Assembly (NCBI GenBank): GCA_022822905.1
Contig: JAJDYE010000032.1
Span: forward strand, 40,269 to 104,268
Length of the DNA stretch: 64,000 nucleotides
Direction of reading: 5' to 3'
Source: Acidimicrobiia bacterium
GTDB lineage: Bacteria; Actinomycetota; Acidimicrobiia; Acidimicrobiales; Bin134
The translations under genes were made by a program, and so were the position numbers. The notes below the pieces were generated by a model that searched no databases, was not told the origin of the DNA, and was given only the letters and a program-made list of their open reading frames with translations. Positions 25,863-34,302 of this stretch are shown here, in pieces. How positions within the stretch are numbered: position 1 is the stretch's first letter; each line of letters opens with the position of its first letter.

Positions 25863-26188
25863 GGCGAGGCCGCCCCCTCCACTCCCTCAAATCCTGTCAT
25901 GGCGTACACCCCTTCTCGCACTGGACCGTATGCGGCCACGCCGTCGCGCATCTGCTGGAGATAGTCGGCCCAGGCGACCTGGTGGAAGGCGGCGAAGTGC
26001 ATGAGGATCTGCCCGTTCACCCCCAGCACATACAGCAGGCCGATGTCGGGGACCGTCAGTGCCTCGACTTCCTCGTCGGTCAGCTCGTAGGAGGCCAGCG
26101 CCGCTCCGGGGTCCTCCCGATAGGCGACCTGCACCGCCGGATCGCGGTTGAGATGATAGAGGAACTTCTGCACGTAGTACAGGCTCAT
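25859..26188 (-). CDS. LigA-like small subunit of extradiol dioxygenase
   Basis: A 109-residue all-helical protein matching the LigA subunit family of protocatechuate 4,5-dioxygenase: YYVQKFLYHLNRDPAV at the start, LTDEEVEALTVPDIGLLY in the middle and a GVNGQILMHFAAF segment. It covers the active-site opening of the LigB partner encoded just downstream. The ATG at 26188 is five bases after the HpaE-like stop; the longer frame upstream is antisense to the dehydrogenase. HpcB/HpaD enzymes usually lack this subunit. Confidence 0.85.
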   Translation of the reverse strand: MSLYYVQKFLYHLNRDPAVQVAYREDPGAALASYELTDEEVEALTVPDIGLLYVLGVNGQILMHFAAFHQVAWADYLQQMRDGVAAYGPVREGVYAMTGFEGVEGAASP

Positions 26189-26193
26189 CGCCC

Positions 26194-27720
26194 TCAAACT
26201 CCCAGATTGGGGATGTGATGGGTATCGAGGGCGACACTGATGTTCTTGGTCTCCATGTAGAAGTCGAAACTCCAGTCGCCGCCGTCTCGGCCGATGCCGC
26301 TGGCCTTGGTCCCGCCGAAGGGGGTGGGCAGGTGGCGTACGTTCTGGCTGTTGACCCAGATCATGCCCGCGTCGAGCGCGTGGGCCACCCGGTGAGCCCG
26401 GCCCACATCGCTCGTCCACAGGTAGGCGGCCAAGCCGTAGTCGGTGTCGTTGGCGACCTCGATGGCATCGGCCTCGTCGCTGAACGCCAGGGCGGTGAGC
26501 ACCGGGCCGAAGATCTCCTCCCGGGCGATCCGCATGTGGGGGGCCGCGCCGGTGAGCAGCGCAGGTGCCACCCAGTTGCCTTGCTCGGGGGCCTCGGCGA
26601 ACGGGGTGCCCTCGACAACGGTCGCTCCCTCGGATCGGGCCAACTCCATATAGGAGCGGACCTTTTCGCAGTGGCGGGGGTGGATGAGCGGGCCGATCAC
26701 CGCTGTGGGGTCGAGGGGGTGTCCAACGGGCACGGCCCGCATCTTCTCCGCCACCCGGGCGCAGAACTCGTCGTAGATCGACTCCTGCACCAGCAGGCGG
26801 CTGGAGCTGGTGCACCGCTCGCCGTTGAGGCTGTAGATCATGAACACCACCGCATCCAGTGCTCGGTCCAATTGGGCGTCGTCGAACACGATCACCGGGT
26901 TCTTGCCCCCCAGTTCGAAGTGGACCCGCTTGAGCGTGGACGCACCCTGGGCCTGGATTGCCGATCCAGTGGCCGACTCCCCGACAAAGGCGATGGCCTT
27001 GATGTCCGGATGCTCGGTGAGGGCCCGGCCCGCGGTCTCACCCAGCCCGTGGACCACGTTGAGCACGCCCGGCGGCAGTCCGGCGTCGCTTACCGCCTCG
27101 GCCAGCAGGTTAGCGGTGAGCGGGCTCCACTCGGCGGGCTTGTGGACCACGGTGCAGCCCGCAGCCAGCGCAGGGGCGATCTTCCAGGTGCTGAGCATGA
27201 ATGGTGTGTTCCACGGAGTGATGACGCCCACCGGGCCGATGGGGTGGCGGGTGGTGTAGTTGACGTGATGGGCCGACGGTAGCGACTGCCCGTCGGCCGC
27301 GCCCGGTGCCCGATCGGCGAAGAACCGGAAGTTCTCAGCCCCCCGCAAGGCGGCCGACGACATGAACCGCATGGTCTGACCTGTGTCGCAGCACTCCGTC
27401 ACCGCGATCTGGTGGGCCCGCTCCTCGATGATGTCGGCCACCCGGTGCAGCAGGCGCTGCCGCTCGGCCCCCGGCGTGGCCCGCCAAACGCAGAACGCCT
27501 CGGCGGCTGCGGTGGCCGCATGGTCGATGTCGGCGGCATCACCCGCGGCCACTTCTACCAAGCACGACCCGTCAATGGGGGAGCAGTTGTCGAACGTGGC
27601 TCCCGAAGCGCTCATCACTAGCTCGCCCCCGATCAGAAGGGGCAGTGGCTCGGCCGCGAATCGGGGCAGGTACCGGCCGGCTGCGGCCAGGTTCTCCTCG
27701 TAGGTCAAAGCGGAGGCCAT
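26194..27720 (-). CDS. hpaE: 5-carboxymethyl-2-hydroxymuconate semialdehyde dehydrogenase (HpaE-like)
   Basis: A 508-residue aldehyde dehydrogenase with nucleophile C303 (YSLNGERCTSSSRLLV), general base E269 (HFELGGKN) and N171 (ITPWNTPF). The SLNGERCT environment is characteristic of HpaE, which oxidises the ring-fission semialdehyde to carboxymethyl-hydroxymuconate with NAD+. ATG start overlapping the HpaF-like stop by one base (TGATG). Second in the minus-strand meta-cleavage operon. Confidence 0.9.
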   Translation of the reverse strand: MASALTYEENLAAAGRYLPRFAAEPLPLLIGGELVMSASGATFDNCSPIDGSCLVEVAAGDAADIDHAATAAAEAFCVWRATPGAERQRLLHRVADIIEERAHQIAVTECCDTGQTMRFMSSAALRGAENFRFFADRAPGAADGQSLPSAHHVNYTTRHPIGPVGVITPWNTPFMLSTWKIAPALAAGCTVVHKPAEWSPLTANLLAEAVSDAGLPPGVLNVVHGLGETAGRALTEHPDIKAIAFVGESATGSAIQAQGASTLKRVHFELGGKNPVIVFDDAQLDRALDAVVFMIYSLNGERCTSSSRLLVQESIYDEFCARVAEKMRAVPVGHPLDPTAVIGPLIHPRHCEKVRSYMELARSEGATVVEGTPFAEAPEQGNWVAPALLTGAAPHMRIAREEIFGPVLTALAFSDEADAIEVANDTDYGLAAYLWTSDVGRAHRVAHALDAGMIWVNSQNVRHLPTPFGGTKASGIGRDGGDWSFDFYMETKNISVALDTHHIPNLGV

Positions 27721-28145
27721 CAGCGCTGATCCTGGGAGTCCACCTCGGCTTGGGCAACGGGTCCAGCCTGGATGCGGGTGCGGACGTGGTTGCGATTGAT
27801 GCGGAACATTTCATCTATCTCGGTCAGCTCGGCCGACCAGGCCACCGCCAGCGGGCCGCCTTCGGCAGCGATGCAGGCCTCGGCCGCGTTCAAGACGGTT
27901 TCGAGGAAGCTGGACTTGGCCGCGGCGTCCCGGCCCGGCCCGATGCGGACAGTGATGGCGATAAACGCGTGATCGGGGTGGCCGTCGGCCACCCGGTAGT
28001 GGTCTCGGCCGACTGCTCGGGTGCGGAGTCCGTCGGACGGGGCGAGCGCGTGTTCGAGTGCTGCGGCGTGTACCGCGCCGACCAGGGCCGCGATGTCATG
28101 GTGGACGCCCACGTTGGCAGAGTGCTCGATGGTGATGTGGGGCAT
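27720..28145 (-). CDS. hpaF: 5-carboxymethyl-2-hydroxymuconate isomerase (HpaF-like)
   Basis: A 141-residue tautomerase-superfamily protein starting MPH, so Pro1 would be the catalytic base after Met removal. LRTRAVGRDHYRVADGHPDHAFI and TVRIGPGRD align with the E. coli HpaF pattern. It isomerises carboxymethyl-hydroxymuconate before decarboxylation. First gene of the minus-strand operon, 38 bp from the MarR-type palindrome. Confidence 0.87.
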   Translation of the reverse strand: MPHITIEHSANVGVHHDIAALVGAVHAAALEHALAPSDGLRTRAVGRDHYRVADGHPDHAFIAITVRIGPGRDAAAKSSFLETVLNAAEACIAAEGGPLAVAWSAELTEIDEMFRINRNHVRTRIQAGPVAQAEVDSQDQR

Positions 28146-28182
28146 GTCAGCTTGAAGGGAGTCCGAGAACAGGGAGATTGTT

Positions 28183-28210
28183 CACATGCTAATCAATTGT
28201 TTAGCATGTG
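28183..28210. promoter_or_regulatory. 28 bp palindromic operator between hpaF and hpaG, probable MarR/HpaR site
   Basis: Half-sites CACATGCTAA and TTAGCATGTG surround a CAATTG core; only two of 28 positions break the symmetry. It lies in the divergent promoter region, 38 bp from the HpaF start and 43-55 bp from the HpaG start, and a MarR regulator is encoded in the rightward operon. The GTG at 28208 lies inside the palindrome, which argues against it as the HpaG start. Confidence 0.8.
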
Positions 28211-28264
28211 GTCTATCTGCGGACTTCCCATCCTGACAACTGCCATGACCCCATGTCTTTCCCC

Positions 28265-29137
28265 ATGACAACGCGGTTCTTGCGGTATGCCACCACCGAG
28301 GGCACTGGCTACGGGCTGATCAGCGCCGACGGCACCGGGGTGATCGACTTGTCCCGGCGCATTCATGGTGCAGGCGACTTCGACGAACTGATCGCCCAGG
28401 GCCGTCTCGACGAGGCAGGGGCTTTCGCCAGCGAGCAGCCCGACGTCGATTTGGGCGAGATCACCTACCAACGGCTATTGCGATGGCCGTCCAAGATCTT
28501 CTGTATCGGGGTGAACTACGGAGGGCGTAGCGGGGAATACTCCGATTCCACCGACGCGCCCTATCCGTCGGTTTTCGTGCGCTTCCCCGATTCCCTCACC
28601 GGCCATGGGCAGCCGCTGATCCGCCCTGTGGAGAGCGTCCAACTCGACTATGAGGGAGAGATCACGGTGGTGATCGGAACCGGAGGGCGGCGGATCCCGG
28701 TCGAGCAGGCCCGCAACCACATCGCCGGGGTGTCGTTGGGCAACGAGGGCACCATCCGAGACTGGGTGCGCCACGCCAAGTTCAACGTCACCCAGGGCAA
28801 GAATTGGCCCTCTTCCGGTGCCTTGGGGCCCTGGCTGGTGCCCCTCGACGAGATCGGCGACTTCGACGACCTGCGTCTCACCACCTCGGTGAACGGCGAG
28901 GTCCGCCAAGACGACACGCCGGCCAGCATGAAGTATCCCATCGCGTACCAGGTCCACTACCTCTCGACGTTCACCGAGCTGCGTCCCGGCGACGTGATCT
29001 TCACCGGCACCCCGACGGGAGCGGGAGCCCGCCAAAGCCCGCCCGTTTGGCTCCAACCCGGCGACGTGGTGGAGGTGACCGTGCCCGGCATCGGCACGCT
29101 CCGCAACCCGATAGCAGCAGAGTCCCATGACGGCTGA
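28265..29137 (+). CDS. hpaG: Fumarylacetoacetate-hydrolase-family protein (HpaG-like decarboxylase/isomerase)
   Basis: A 290-residue FAH-fold enzyme with CIGVNYGGRSGEYS, the metal-binding LDYEGEITVVIG and GDVIFTGTPTGAG blocks. In this pathway the family member decarboxylates 5-oxo-pent-3-ene-1,2,5-tricarboxylate and isomerises the product. E. coli HpaG is a tandem two-domain protein; this is a single domain. ATG 28265 or 28253 (MSFPMTTRF) are both possible. The stop overlaps the MarR start. Confidence 0.82.
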   Translation: MTTRFLRYATTEGTGYGLISADGTGVIDLSRRIHGAGDFDELIAQGRLDEAGAFASEQPDVDLGEITYQRLLRWPSKIFCIGVNYGGRSGEYSDSTDAPYPSVFVRFPDSLTGHGQPLIRPVESVQLDYEGEITVVIGTGGRRIPVEQARNHIAGVSLGNEGTIRDWVRHAKFNVTQGKNWPSSGALGPWLVPLDEIGDFDDLRLTTSVNGEVRQDDTPASMKYPIAYQVHYLSTFTELRPGDVIFTGTPTGAGARQSPPVWLQPGDVVEVTVPGIGTLRNPIAAESHDG

Positions 29138-29618
29138 CGACAACATGAGGGCTGAGGACGGCATCGCCATGCGTCCGTTCACCGAGTCGCTGCCCATGGC
29201 TCTGTTGAAGGCCCGGGAGGCGGCCATGCGGGTCTTCCGGCCCCTGCTGGCCGAGCATGGGCTGACTGAGCAGCAGTGGCGGGTGCTGCGGGCGCTGGCC
29301 GCCGCCGGCGATGGCCTGGAAGTCGGCGTCTTGGCCGAGCACACCTTCTTGCTGTCGCCGAGCCTGTCCCGGATTCTGGTCACCCTGGAGGGACGGAGTC
29401 TTATCAGCCGGACGACCCCCGATCACGACCGTCGCCGCTCTCTGATCAGCCTGACCCCCGGTGGATGCCAGCTAATGGCCCGGTTCGCCCCCAGGGGAGA
29501 GGCCGCATACGCCGAGATCGAGCGGCAGTTCGGAACGGCCCGGCTCCACAGGCTGCTCAACGAGTTACACGAGCTGGCCGCGCTCGACTTCATCGACCTG
29601 TCTGAGGAAGCCGGATGA
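29127..29618 (+). CDS. MarR-family regulator (HpaR/HpcR-like)
   Basis: A 163-residue winged-helix regulator. LTEQQWRVLRALAAAGDG and SLSRILVTLEGRSLISRTTPDHDRRR (recognition helix and wing) closely follow the HpaR/HpcR pattern, repressors of homoprotocatechuate genes that release DNA when the aromatic acid binds. It overlaps hpaG by 11 bases and is ATGA-coupled to hpaH. It probably binds the palindrome at 28183-28210 and controls both arms. Confidence 0.88.
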   Translation: MTADDNMRAEDGIAMRPFTESLPMALLKAREAAMRVFRPLLAEHGLTEQQWRVLRALAAAGDGLEVGVLAEHTFLLSPSLSRILVTLEGRSLISRTTPDHDRRRSLISLTPGGCQLMARFAPRGEAAYAEIERQFGTARLHRLLNELHELAALDFIDLSEEAG

Positions 29619-30445
29619 GCGCCTCCCCGTCTGGGTCCAGCACCCTTACGGTTGAACAGGTGGAAGCCGAGGCCGCACTCTTGGACCAGGCCGAGATCGA
29701 AGCTGCCCAAGTGCGCCAAACCACGTCGGTCCACCCTGAGATGAACATTGACGACGCCTACCGGGTGCAGGCCGCGTGGCTCCACCGCAAGCTCAGCCGG
29801 GGGGAGCGGCTGGCCGGCCACAAGATCGGACTCACCTCGCGGGCCATGCAGGCGGCCATGCACATCGACACCCCAGACTCGGGATTTCTCACCGACGCAA
29901 TGGTGTTCGAGCCCGACGCCACGCTGGACGCCTCTCGGTTCTGCGATCCCAAGGTAGAGGTGGAGCTGGCCTTTGTGCTGGCCCGGGATCTCGCCGGGGC
30001 CGACGTCAGCATTGACGATGTGCTCGACGCCACCGAGTACGTCACGCCTGCCGCAGAACTGCTGGCCGCCCGCACTTATCGATGCGACCCCGACACCGGG
30101 CGCACTCGCACCGTGGTCGACACCATCTCCGACAACGCCGCCGACGCGGGCATTGTCTGCGGGGGCCGCCGCATCGATCCTCGAGCAGCAGACCTGCGCT
30201 GGGTGGGCGCGCTCGCCTACCGCAACGGGGTCATCGAGGAAACGGGCATTGCCGCGGGAGTGCTCGATAACCCCGCAACCGGCATCGCCTGGCTCGCTGC
30301 TCGATATGCCGCTCACGGGCTGATGCTGGAGGCCGGGCAGGTCATCTTGTCCGGCTCGTTCACCCGGCCTATCGACGTGCGTCCCGGCGACGAGTTCCGC
30401 TTCGATTTCGGGCCACTCGGCCAGTTCCGGCTCGGGTTCTGCTGA
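29615..30445 (+). CDS. hpaH: 2-oxo-hept-3-ene-1,7-dioate hydratase (HpaH-like)
   Basis: A 276-residue hydratase of the MhpD/HpaH family. [29 protein letters not shown] segment around 69-93, [17 protein letters not shown] with metal-binding glutamates, and [14 protein letters not shown] near the end. It hydrates the decarboxylated diene before aldol cleavage. The aldolase (HpaI-like) that would finish the route is not present in the window. Confidence 0.88.
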   Translation: MSASPSGSSTLTVEQVEAEAALLDQAEIEAAQVRQTTSVHPEMNIDDAYRVQAAWLHRKLSRGERLAGHKIGLTSRAMQAAMHIDTPDSGFLTDAMVFEPDATLDASRFCDPKVEVELAFVLARDLAGADVSIDDVLDATEYVTPAAELLAARTYRCDPDTGRTRTVVDTISDNAADAGIVCGGRRIDPRAADLRWVGALAYRNGVIEETGIAAGVLDNPATGIAWLAARYAAHGLMLEAGQVILSGSFTRPIDVRPGDEFRFDFGPLGQFRLGFC

Positions 30446-30464
30446 TGTCCGGGCGCAAGGAGGG

Positions 30465-31751
30465 ATGATGACGGCCAACAAATACCACCAAGAGCGAGCC
30501 GAGATCCCACCCCCGCCCGCAGGATGCCCGGTGCATGAGGGGTGGAGTCCGCTCGACGACGACTACCTGGCCGATCCCTATCCCATTGCCGCCGGGCTGC
30601 GGGACGAGCACTCAGTGTTCTATGCCCCCGAACTGGGTTATCTGGTTCTCACCGACATGGCCGACATCGAAGCGGCGTTCACCGATCATGAGACGTTCGC
30701 CTCGGTCAACGTCCAAGACCCAGTCTTCCCCTTGGCCTCGGAAGCCCAGGCGATTCTGGCTGCCCCCGACTTCAACCCGGTGGCGGTTATGTCCAACCGT
30801 CCCGAGCCCGACCACGGACGCATCCGCCAGTACACCCGTCGGGGGTTCTCAAACCGGCGAATCAAGACCCTCGAGCCGTACATCCGCCGCCGCAGCCACC
30901 AGTTGATCGATGCCATGATCGACCACGGCTCCCCAGTCGAGTTCATCGAGTCGTTTGCCTTCCCTCTGCCCGGTGAAACCGTGTTCCGATTCATCGGCTT
31001 CCCCGAGGGCGATGACGAGATGCTCAAGGGCTGGTGCGGTGACCGCAGGGCGTTCTCCTGGGGGAAGCCCACCCCCGCCGAGCAGACCGAGATCGCTGAG
31101 CACATGCTGGCCTATTGGCGCTACTGCCGGGAGTTCACCGCCTCCAAGCGAGAGCATCGGGGCGACGACCTGGCTTCTGAGCTGATTGACGCCCACGAGT
31201 CCGATCCCGACGACCTGAGCTACCGGGAGGTGGAGTCAATTGTCTACGGCCTCTCCTTTGCCGGACACGAGGCTGTTACCGCGCTGATATGCAACACGCT
31301 GCTGTGCCTCTTGCCCCGCCGTGACATCTGGGCAGAAGTCGGCACCAACCCGGCCCTCGTCCCCAACGCCATTGAGGAGGTGCTGCGCTTCAACTCCAGC
31401 CAAATCTCCTGGCGGCGCATCACCACCCGGGACACGGTTATCGGGGGCGTGGAGGTGCCAGCGGGAACAGCCGTCTTCTTGAACTTCGCATCCGCCAACC
31501 GTCAGGGGGACATCTGGGAAAACCCCGACCGCTTCGACATACACCGGCCCAACGCCAACAGGCACATCTCTTTCGGCAAGGGCGTCCATTATTGCCTGGG
31601 GGCAAAGTTCGCCAAGTTTGAGACTCAGATCGTGACGGAGATCATCGCCGAGCGGCTGCCGTCGCTGCGCCTGGTTGATGGCCAGGATCTCCACTACTTT
31701 CCCAACATCACCTTCCGCGGACCTACCGAGTTGCACGTCGCCTGGGACTGA
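30465..31751 (+). CDS. Cytochrome P450
   Basis: A 428-residue P450 with haem ligand C377 in FGKGVHYCLGAKFAK, I-helix SFAGHEAVTALI and K-helix EEVLRF. It is soluble, as in other bacterial P450s using ferredoxin partners; none is encoded nearby. Last gene of the rightward HPA-type operon, where a 4-hydroxyphenylacetate 3-hydroxylase (normally flavin HpaBC) would be expected, so aromatic ring hydroxylation is a reasonable inference. Two ATGs (30465, 30468) follow AAGGAGGG; 30468 has the better spacing. Confidence 0.9.
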   Translation: MMTANKYHQERAEIPPPPAGCPVHEGWSPLDDDYLADPYPIAAGLRDEHSVFYAPELGYLVLTDMADIEAAFTDHETFASVNVQDPVFPLASEAQAILAAPDFNPVAVMSNRPEPDHGRIRQYTRRGFSNRRIKTLEPYIRRRSHQLIDAMIDHGSPVEFIESFAFPLPGETVFRFIGFPEGDDEMLKGWCGDRRAFSWGKPTPAEQTEIAEHMLAYWRYCREFTASKREHRGDDLASELIDAHESDPDDLSYREVESIVYGLSFAGHEAVTALICNTLLCLLPRRDIWAEVGTNPALVPNAIEEVLRFNSSQISWRRITTRDTVIGGVEVPAGTAVFLNFASANRQGDIWENPDRFDIHRPNANRHISFGKGVHYCLGAKFAKFETQIVTEIIAERLPSLRLVDGQDLHYFPNITFRGPTELHVAWD

Positions 31752-31804
31752 GAGACGCTTCCGCCCAGTGCAAGTAGGCCGAGCGGCGGACAGTAGCTGC
31801 CAGA

Positions 31805-32884
31805 TCAGATCTCGCCAGCCAAAAAGGCCAAGAGCACTTCGTTGGTGCGCTCGGGGTCTTCTTCGGGGATGAAGTGGCCGCTGGCGGCGGGGCGGGCCCG
31901 GTAGTCGGGGAAGTGGTCGATGAAGGAGTCGGCGTAGGGGTTGCCGTGGGGGATGTGGTCGTCGGCGGGGAATCCGTCTTCGAAGGCTTGGGGCATCAAG
32001 AACGCCGAGTACAAGTACAGCGCGGGATGGGGGTAGGTGCGGCCGAGGTCTTCGGGGCCGTACACCGGAAACACGCCGAAGTCGGGGTGGCTGAAGAGCA
32101 GGCCGGGATGGTTCCACATCTCGGCCACCTGGGCCGGGGTTCGATACACCAGGTTGCCGTCGGCATCGGGGAAGTGGAATGGCAGGGCGTCCCGGTAGTA
32201 CGACACGGCGTGGAAGTGCGCTCCGGGCTGGTCGAAGGCCGCCCGGTAGTGCTCCACGTCGTCGGCATTCCAATGCTTGGAAGGGTCCCAGTCGGCCATG
32301 GCCCCGCCGGGGTCTTGGGTCTCGCCGTCGGCCACCGGGGCCTTCCACGGCGAGTGGGGTGGCGGGCCGTAGCTGCCCTCGATGCCGCCGAAAATCGAGT
32401 TGATGAACTCGCTGGCGTAGCGCTCCCAGAACTGCTCGGCCTCGGGCTCGCACTTGAACCAGTAGCCGTGGATGCCCCATGGGATCCAAACCGTGCACAG
32501 CGTGTCCACCAGCCCCAGCCGCGTGAACCGGTCGGGGTACTCCAAGGCCGCCTTGAAGGCGATGACCCCACCCCAGTCGTGGCCCACAAGCGAGCACTGC
32601 TCAATGCCCAGGGCGTCGATGAAGTCCACGATGTCGCGGGCCAGCAGATCGCGGGTGACCCGGACGCGGGGCTTGTCGGTGCCGCCGTAGCCCCGGGTGT
32701 CGGGGGCATAGACCCGGTAGCGCTCGGCCAGCACCGGGATCTGGTGCCGCCACATGTGCGAAGTCTGGGGGAAGCCGTGCAGCAGCACCACAGCGGGGGC
32801 ATCCTCATCACCGGCGGCCAAATAGTGGAACCGCAGACCGGCGGTGTCGATGTGGTGGGACTCGGTGCTGGTTCTCTCAGCCAT
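31805..32884 (-). CDS. Alpha/beta hydrolase, epoxide hydrolase/haloalkane dehalogenase-like
   Basis: A 359-residue alpha/beta hydrolase. The oxyanion motif HGFPQT is at 36-41, the nucleophile D103 lies in GHDWGG and the catalytic histidine H337 in SGHFIPEE. An aspartate nucleophile indicates epoxide hydrolase, dehalogenase or fluoroacetate-dehalogenase-type chemistry rather than an esterase. The cap region is longer than usual (about residues 140-290). Single gene facing the P450 tail to tail. Confidence 0.85.
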   Translation of the reverse strand: MAERTSTESHHIDTAGLRFHYLAAGDEDAPAVVLLHGFPQTSHMWRHQIPVLAERYRVYAPDTRGYGGTDKPRVRVTRDLLARDIVDFIDALGIEQCSLVGHDWGGVIAFKAALEYPDRFTRLGLVDTLCTVWIPWGIHGYWFKCEPEAEQFWERYASEFINSIFGGIEGSYGPPPHSPWKAPVADGETQDPGGAMADWDPSKHWNADDVEHYRAAFDQPGAHFHAVSYYRDALPFHFPDADGNLVYRTPAQVAEMWNHPGLLFSHPDFGVFPVYGPEDLGRTYPHPALYLYSAFLMPQAFEDGFPADDHIPHGNPYADSFIDHFPDYRARPAASGHFIPEEDPERTNEVLLAFLAGEI

Positions 32885-32955
32885 GGGCGCTCCTGAGATG
32901 GGTTCGCGGCGGTCGCGACACTAGAGCGGCATACGGCAGCGCACCGCATCTACCG

Positions 32956-33867
32956 ATGGGCGAGACTAGGGAAATGGACTACCGGTACCTGACCTACGAG
33001 ACGCTGGACGAGGGCAAGATTGCCCGCATCATGCTGAACCGCCCCGAGGCCCGCAACGCCCAGAACCGAGGGATGCTGGTGGAGCTCAACGAGGCCTTCC
33101 TGGTGGCTGAAGCCGACGACGATGTGCGGGTGGTGATCCTGGGAGGAGTCGGACCGATGTTCTCGGCCGGCCATGACATGGGCACCAAAGAGAGCATCGA
33201 GGAGCGCATGCCCGGCCCCAACCAGCACCCCACCTGGCAGGTCAACGGCGGGCAGCGCCGGGGCTCGGAGAAGCTCATGCTCCAGGAGTGGCACTACTTC
33301 TTCGAGAACACCAAGCGGTGGCGCAACCTGCGCAAGATCACCATCGCCCAGGTGCAAGGGCCGGTGCTGGCCGCCGGGCTGATGCTTATGTGGAGTTGCG
33401 ATCTGATCGTGGGCGCCGAGGACGCCAGCTTCGCCGATGTAGTGGGCACCCGGCTGGGCATGATGGGCGTGGAGTACTTCGCCCATCCCTGGGAGTTCGG
33501 CCCCCGCAAAACCAAAGAACTGTTGCTCACCGGCGACTCCATCGACGTCCACGAGGCCCACGCCATGGGCATGGTGTCCAAGGTGTTCCCCAACGAGACC
33601 CTAAACGAGCAGACCCTGGAGTTCGCCCAGCGCATCGCCTCAGTGCCCACCATGGCCGCGCTGTTGATCAAGGAGGCGGTTAACCAGACCATGGACGCCC
33701 AAGGCTTCAATACCGCCTTGTCGGCCTGCTTCACCCTCCACCAGCTCAACCACTCCCACTGGGCCTCCATCACCAACGGTGAGTGGTGGATCGCCACCGA
33801 AGAGCATGGCGTCCCCCACTGGAAAAACGCTCCCAAAGTCCGCCCCGTCGAAAAGATGGTGCCATGA
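32956..33867 (+). CDS. Enoyl-CoA hydratase/isomerase family protein
   Basis: A 303-residue crotonase-fold protein. NRPEARNAQNRGML, SAGHDMGTK (oxyanion hole 1) and QGPVLAAGLMLMWSCDLIVGAEDA (second hole) are visible. A longer insertion around 80-115 and the C-terminal WWIATEEHGVPHWKN extension set it apart from plain hydratases. Starts at ATG 32956 or 32974. Coupled by ATGA overlap to a small cupin gene, so the two proteins may act together. Substrate unknown. Confidence 0.83.
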   Translation: MGETREMDYRYLTYETLDEGKIARIMLNRPEARNAQNRGMLVELNEAFLVAEADDDVRVVILGGVGPMFSAGHDMGTKESIEERMPGPNQHPTWQVNGGQRRGSEKLMLQEWHYFFENTKRWRNLRKITIAQVQGPVLAAGLMLMWSCDLIVGAEDASFADVVGTRLGMMGVEYFAHPWEFGPRKTKELLLTGDSIDVHEAHAMGMVSKVFPNETLNEQTLEFAQRIASVPTMAALLIKEAVNQTMDAQGFNTALSACFTLHQLNHSHWASITNGEWWIATEEHGVPHWKNAPKVRPVEKMVP

Positions 33868-34268
33868 GCACAGAGCCCAAGGTGCTGAAGTTTGACGACA
33901 TCGAGTGGGTGGACGAGTCCGCCAACACCGATGCCCCCAAAGAGCTGATCGAGAAGGCCAAGGAGCTGGGTGCCGGGCGCAAGCACATAGCACGAGGCGA
34001 GGGGGGATTTTGGTGCCAGTACACAACCATGCCCGCGGGCTACCACGTCCCGCCCCACAGCCATGACCAGAACGAGCTCTTGATTGTGGTGTCGGGTGGG
34101 TGCGAGGTGTGGCCCAGCGGTGCCGAAGGGCCATCTATGGAACTGGGGGCCAAGGACTCGGTCATCTTGGCCGCCAACCACGAGTACTCCTTCACCTGCG
34201 GACCCGACGGCATGGAGTTCTTCGTGATGCGCCCCGGCGACGCGGCAGCATCGTTCAACCAGTCCTGA
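33864..34268 (+). CDS. Cupin-domain protein
   Basis: A 134-residue single-domain cupin. The metal-site motif is PPHSHDQNELLIVVSGG (about 65-81), followed by the second beta motif near YSFTCGPDGMEFFVM. Such small cupins are metal-dependent dioxygenases, isomerases or sensors; no activity can be assigned. It is translationally coupled to the preceding enoyl-CoA hydratase-like gene. Confidence 0.75.
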   Translation: MSTEPKVLKFDDIEWVDESANTDAPKELIEKAKELGAGRKHIARGEGGFWCQYTTMPAGYHVPPHSHDQNELLIVVSGGCEVWPSGAEGPSMELGAKDSVILAANHEYSFTCGPDGMEFFVMRPGDAAASFNQS

Positions 34269-34302
34269 AGGCGGCTCGCTACCGGCCACTAGGGTGCCCG
34301 CC

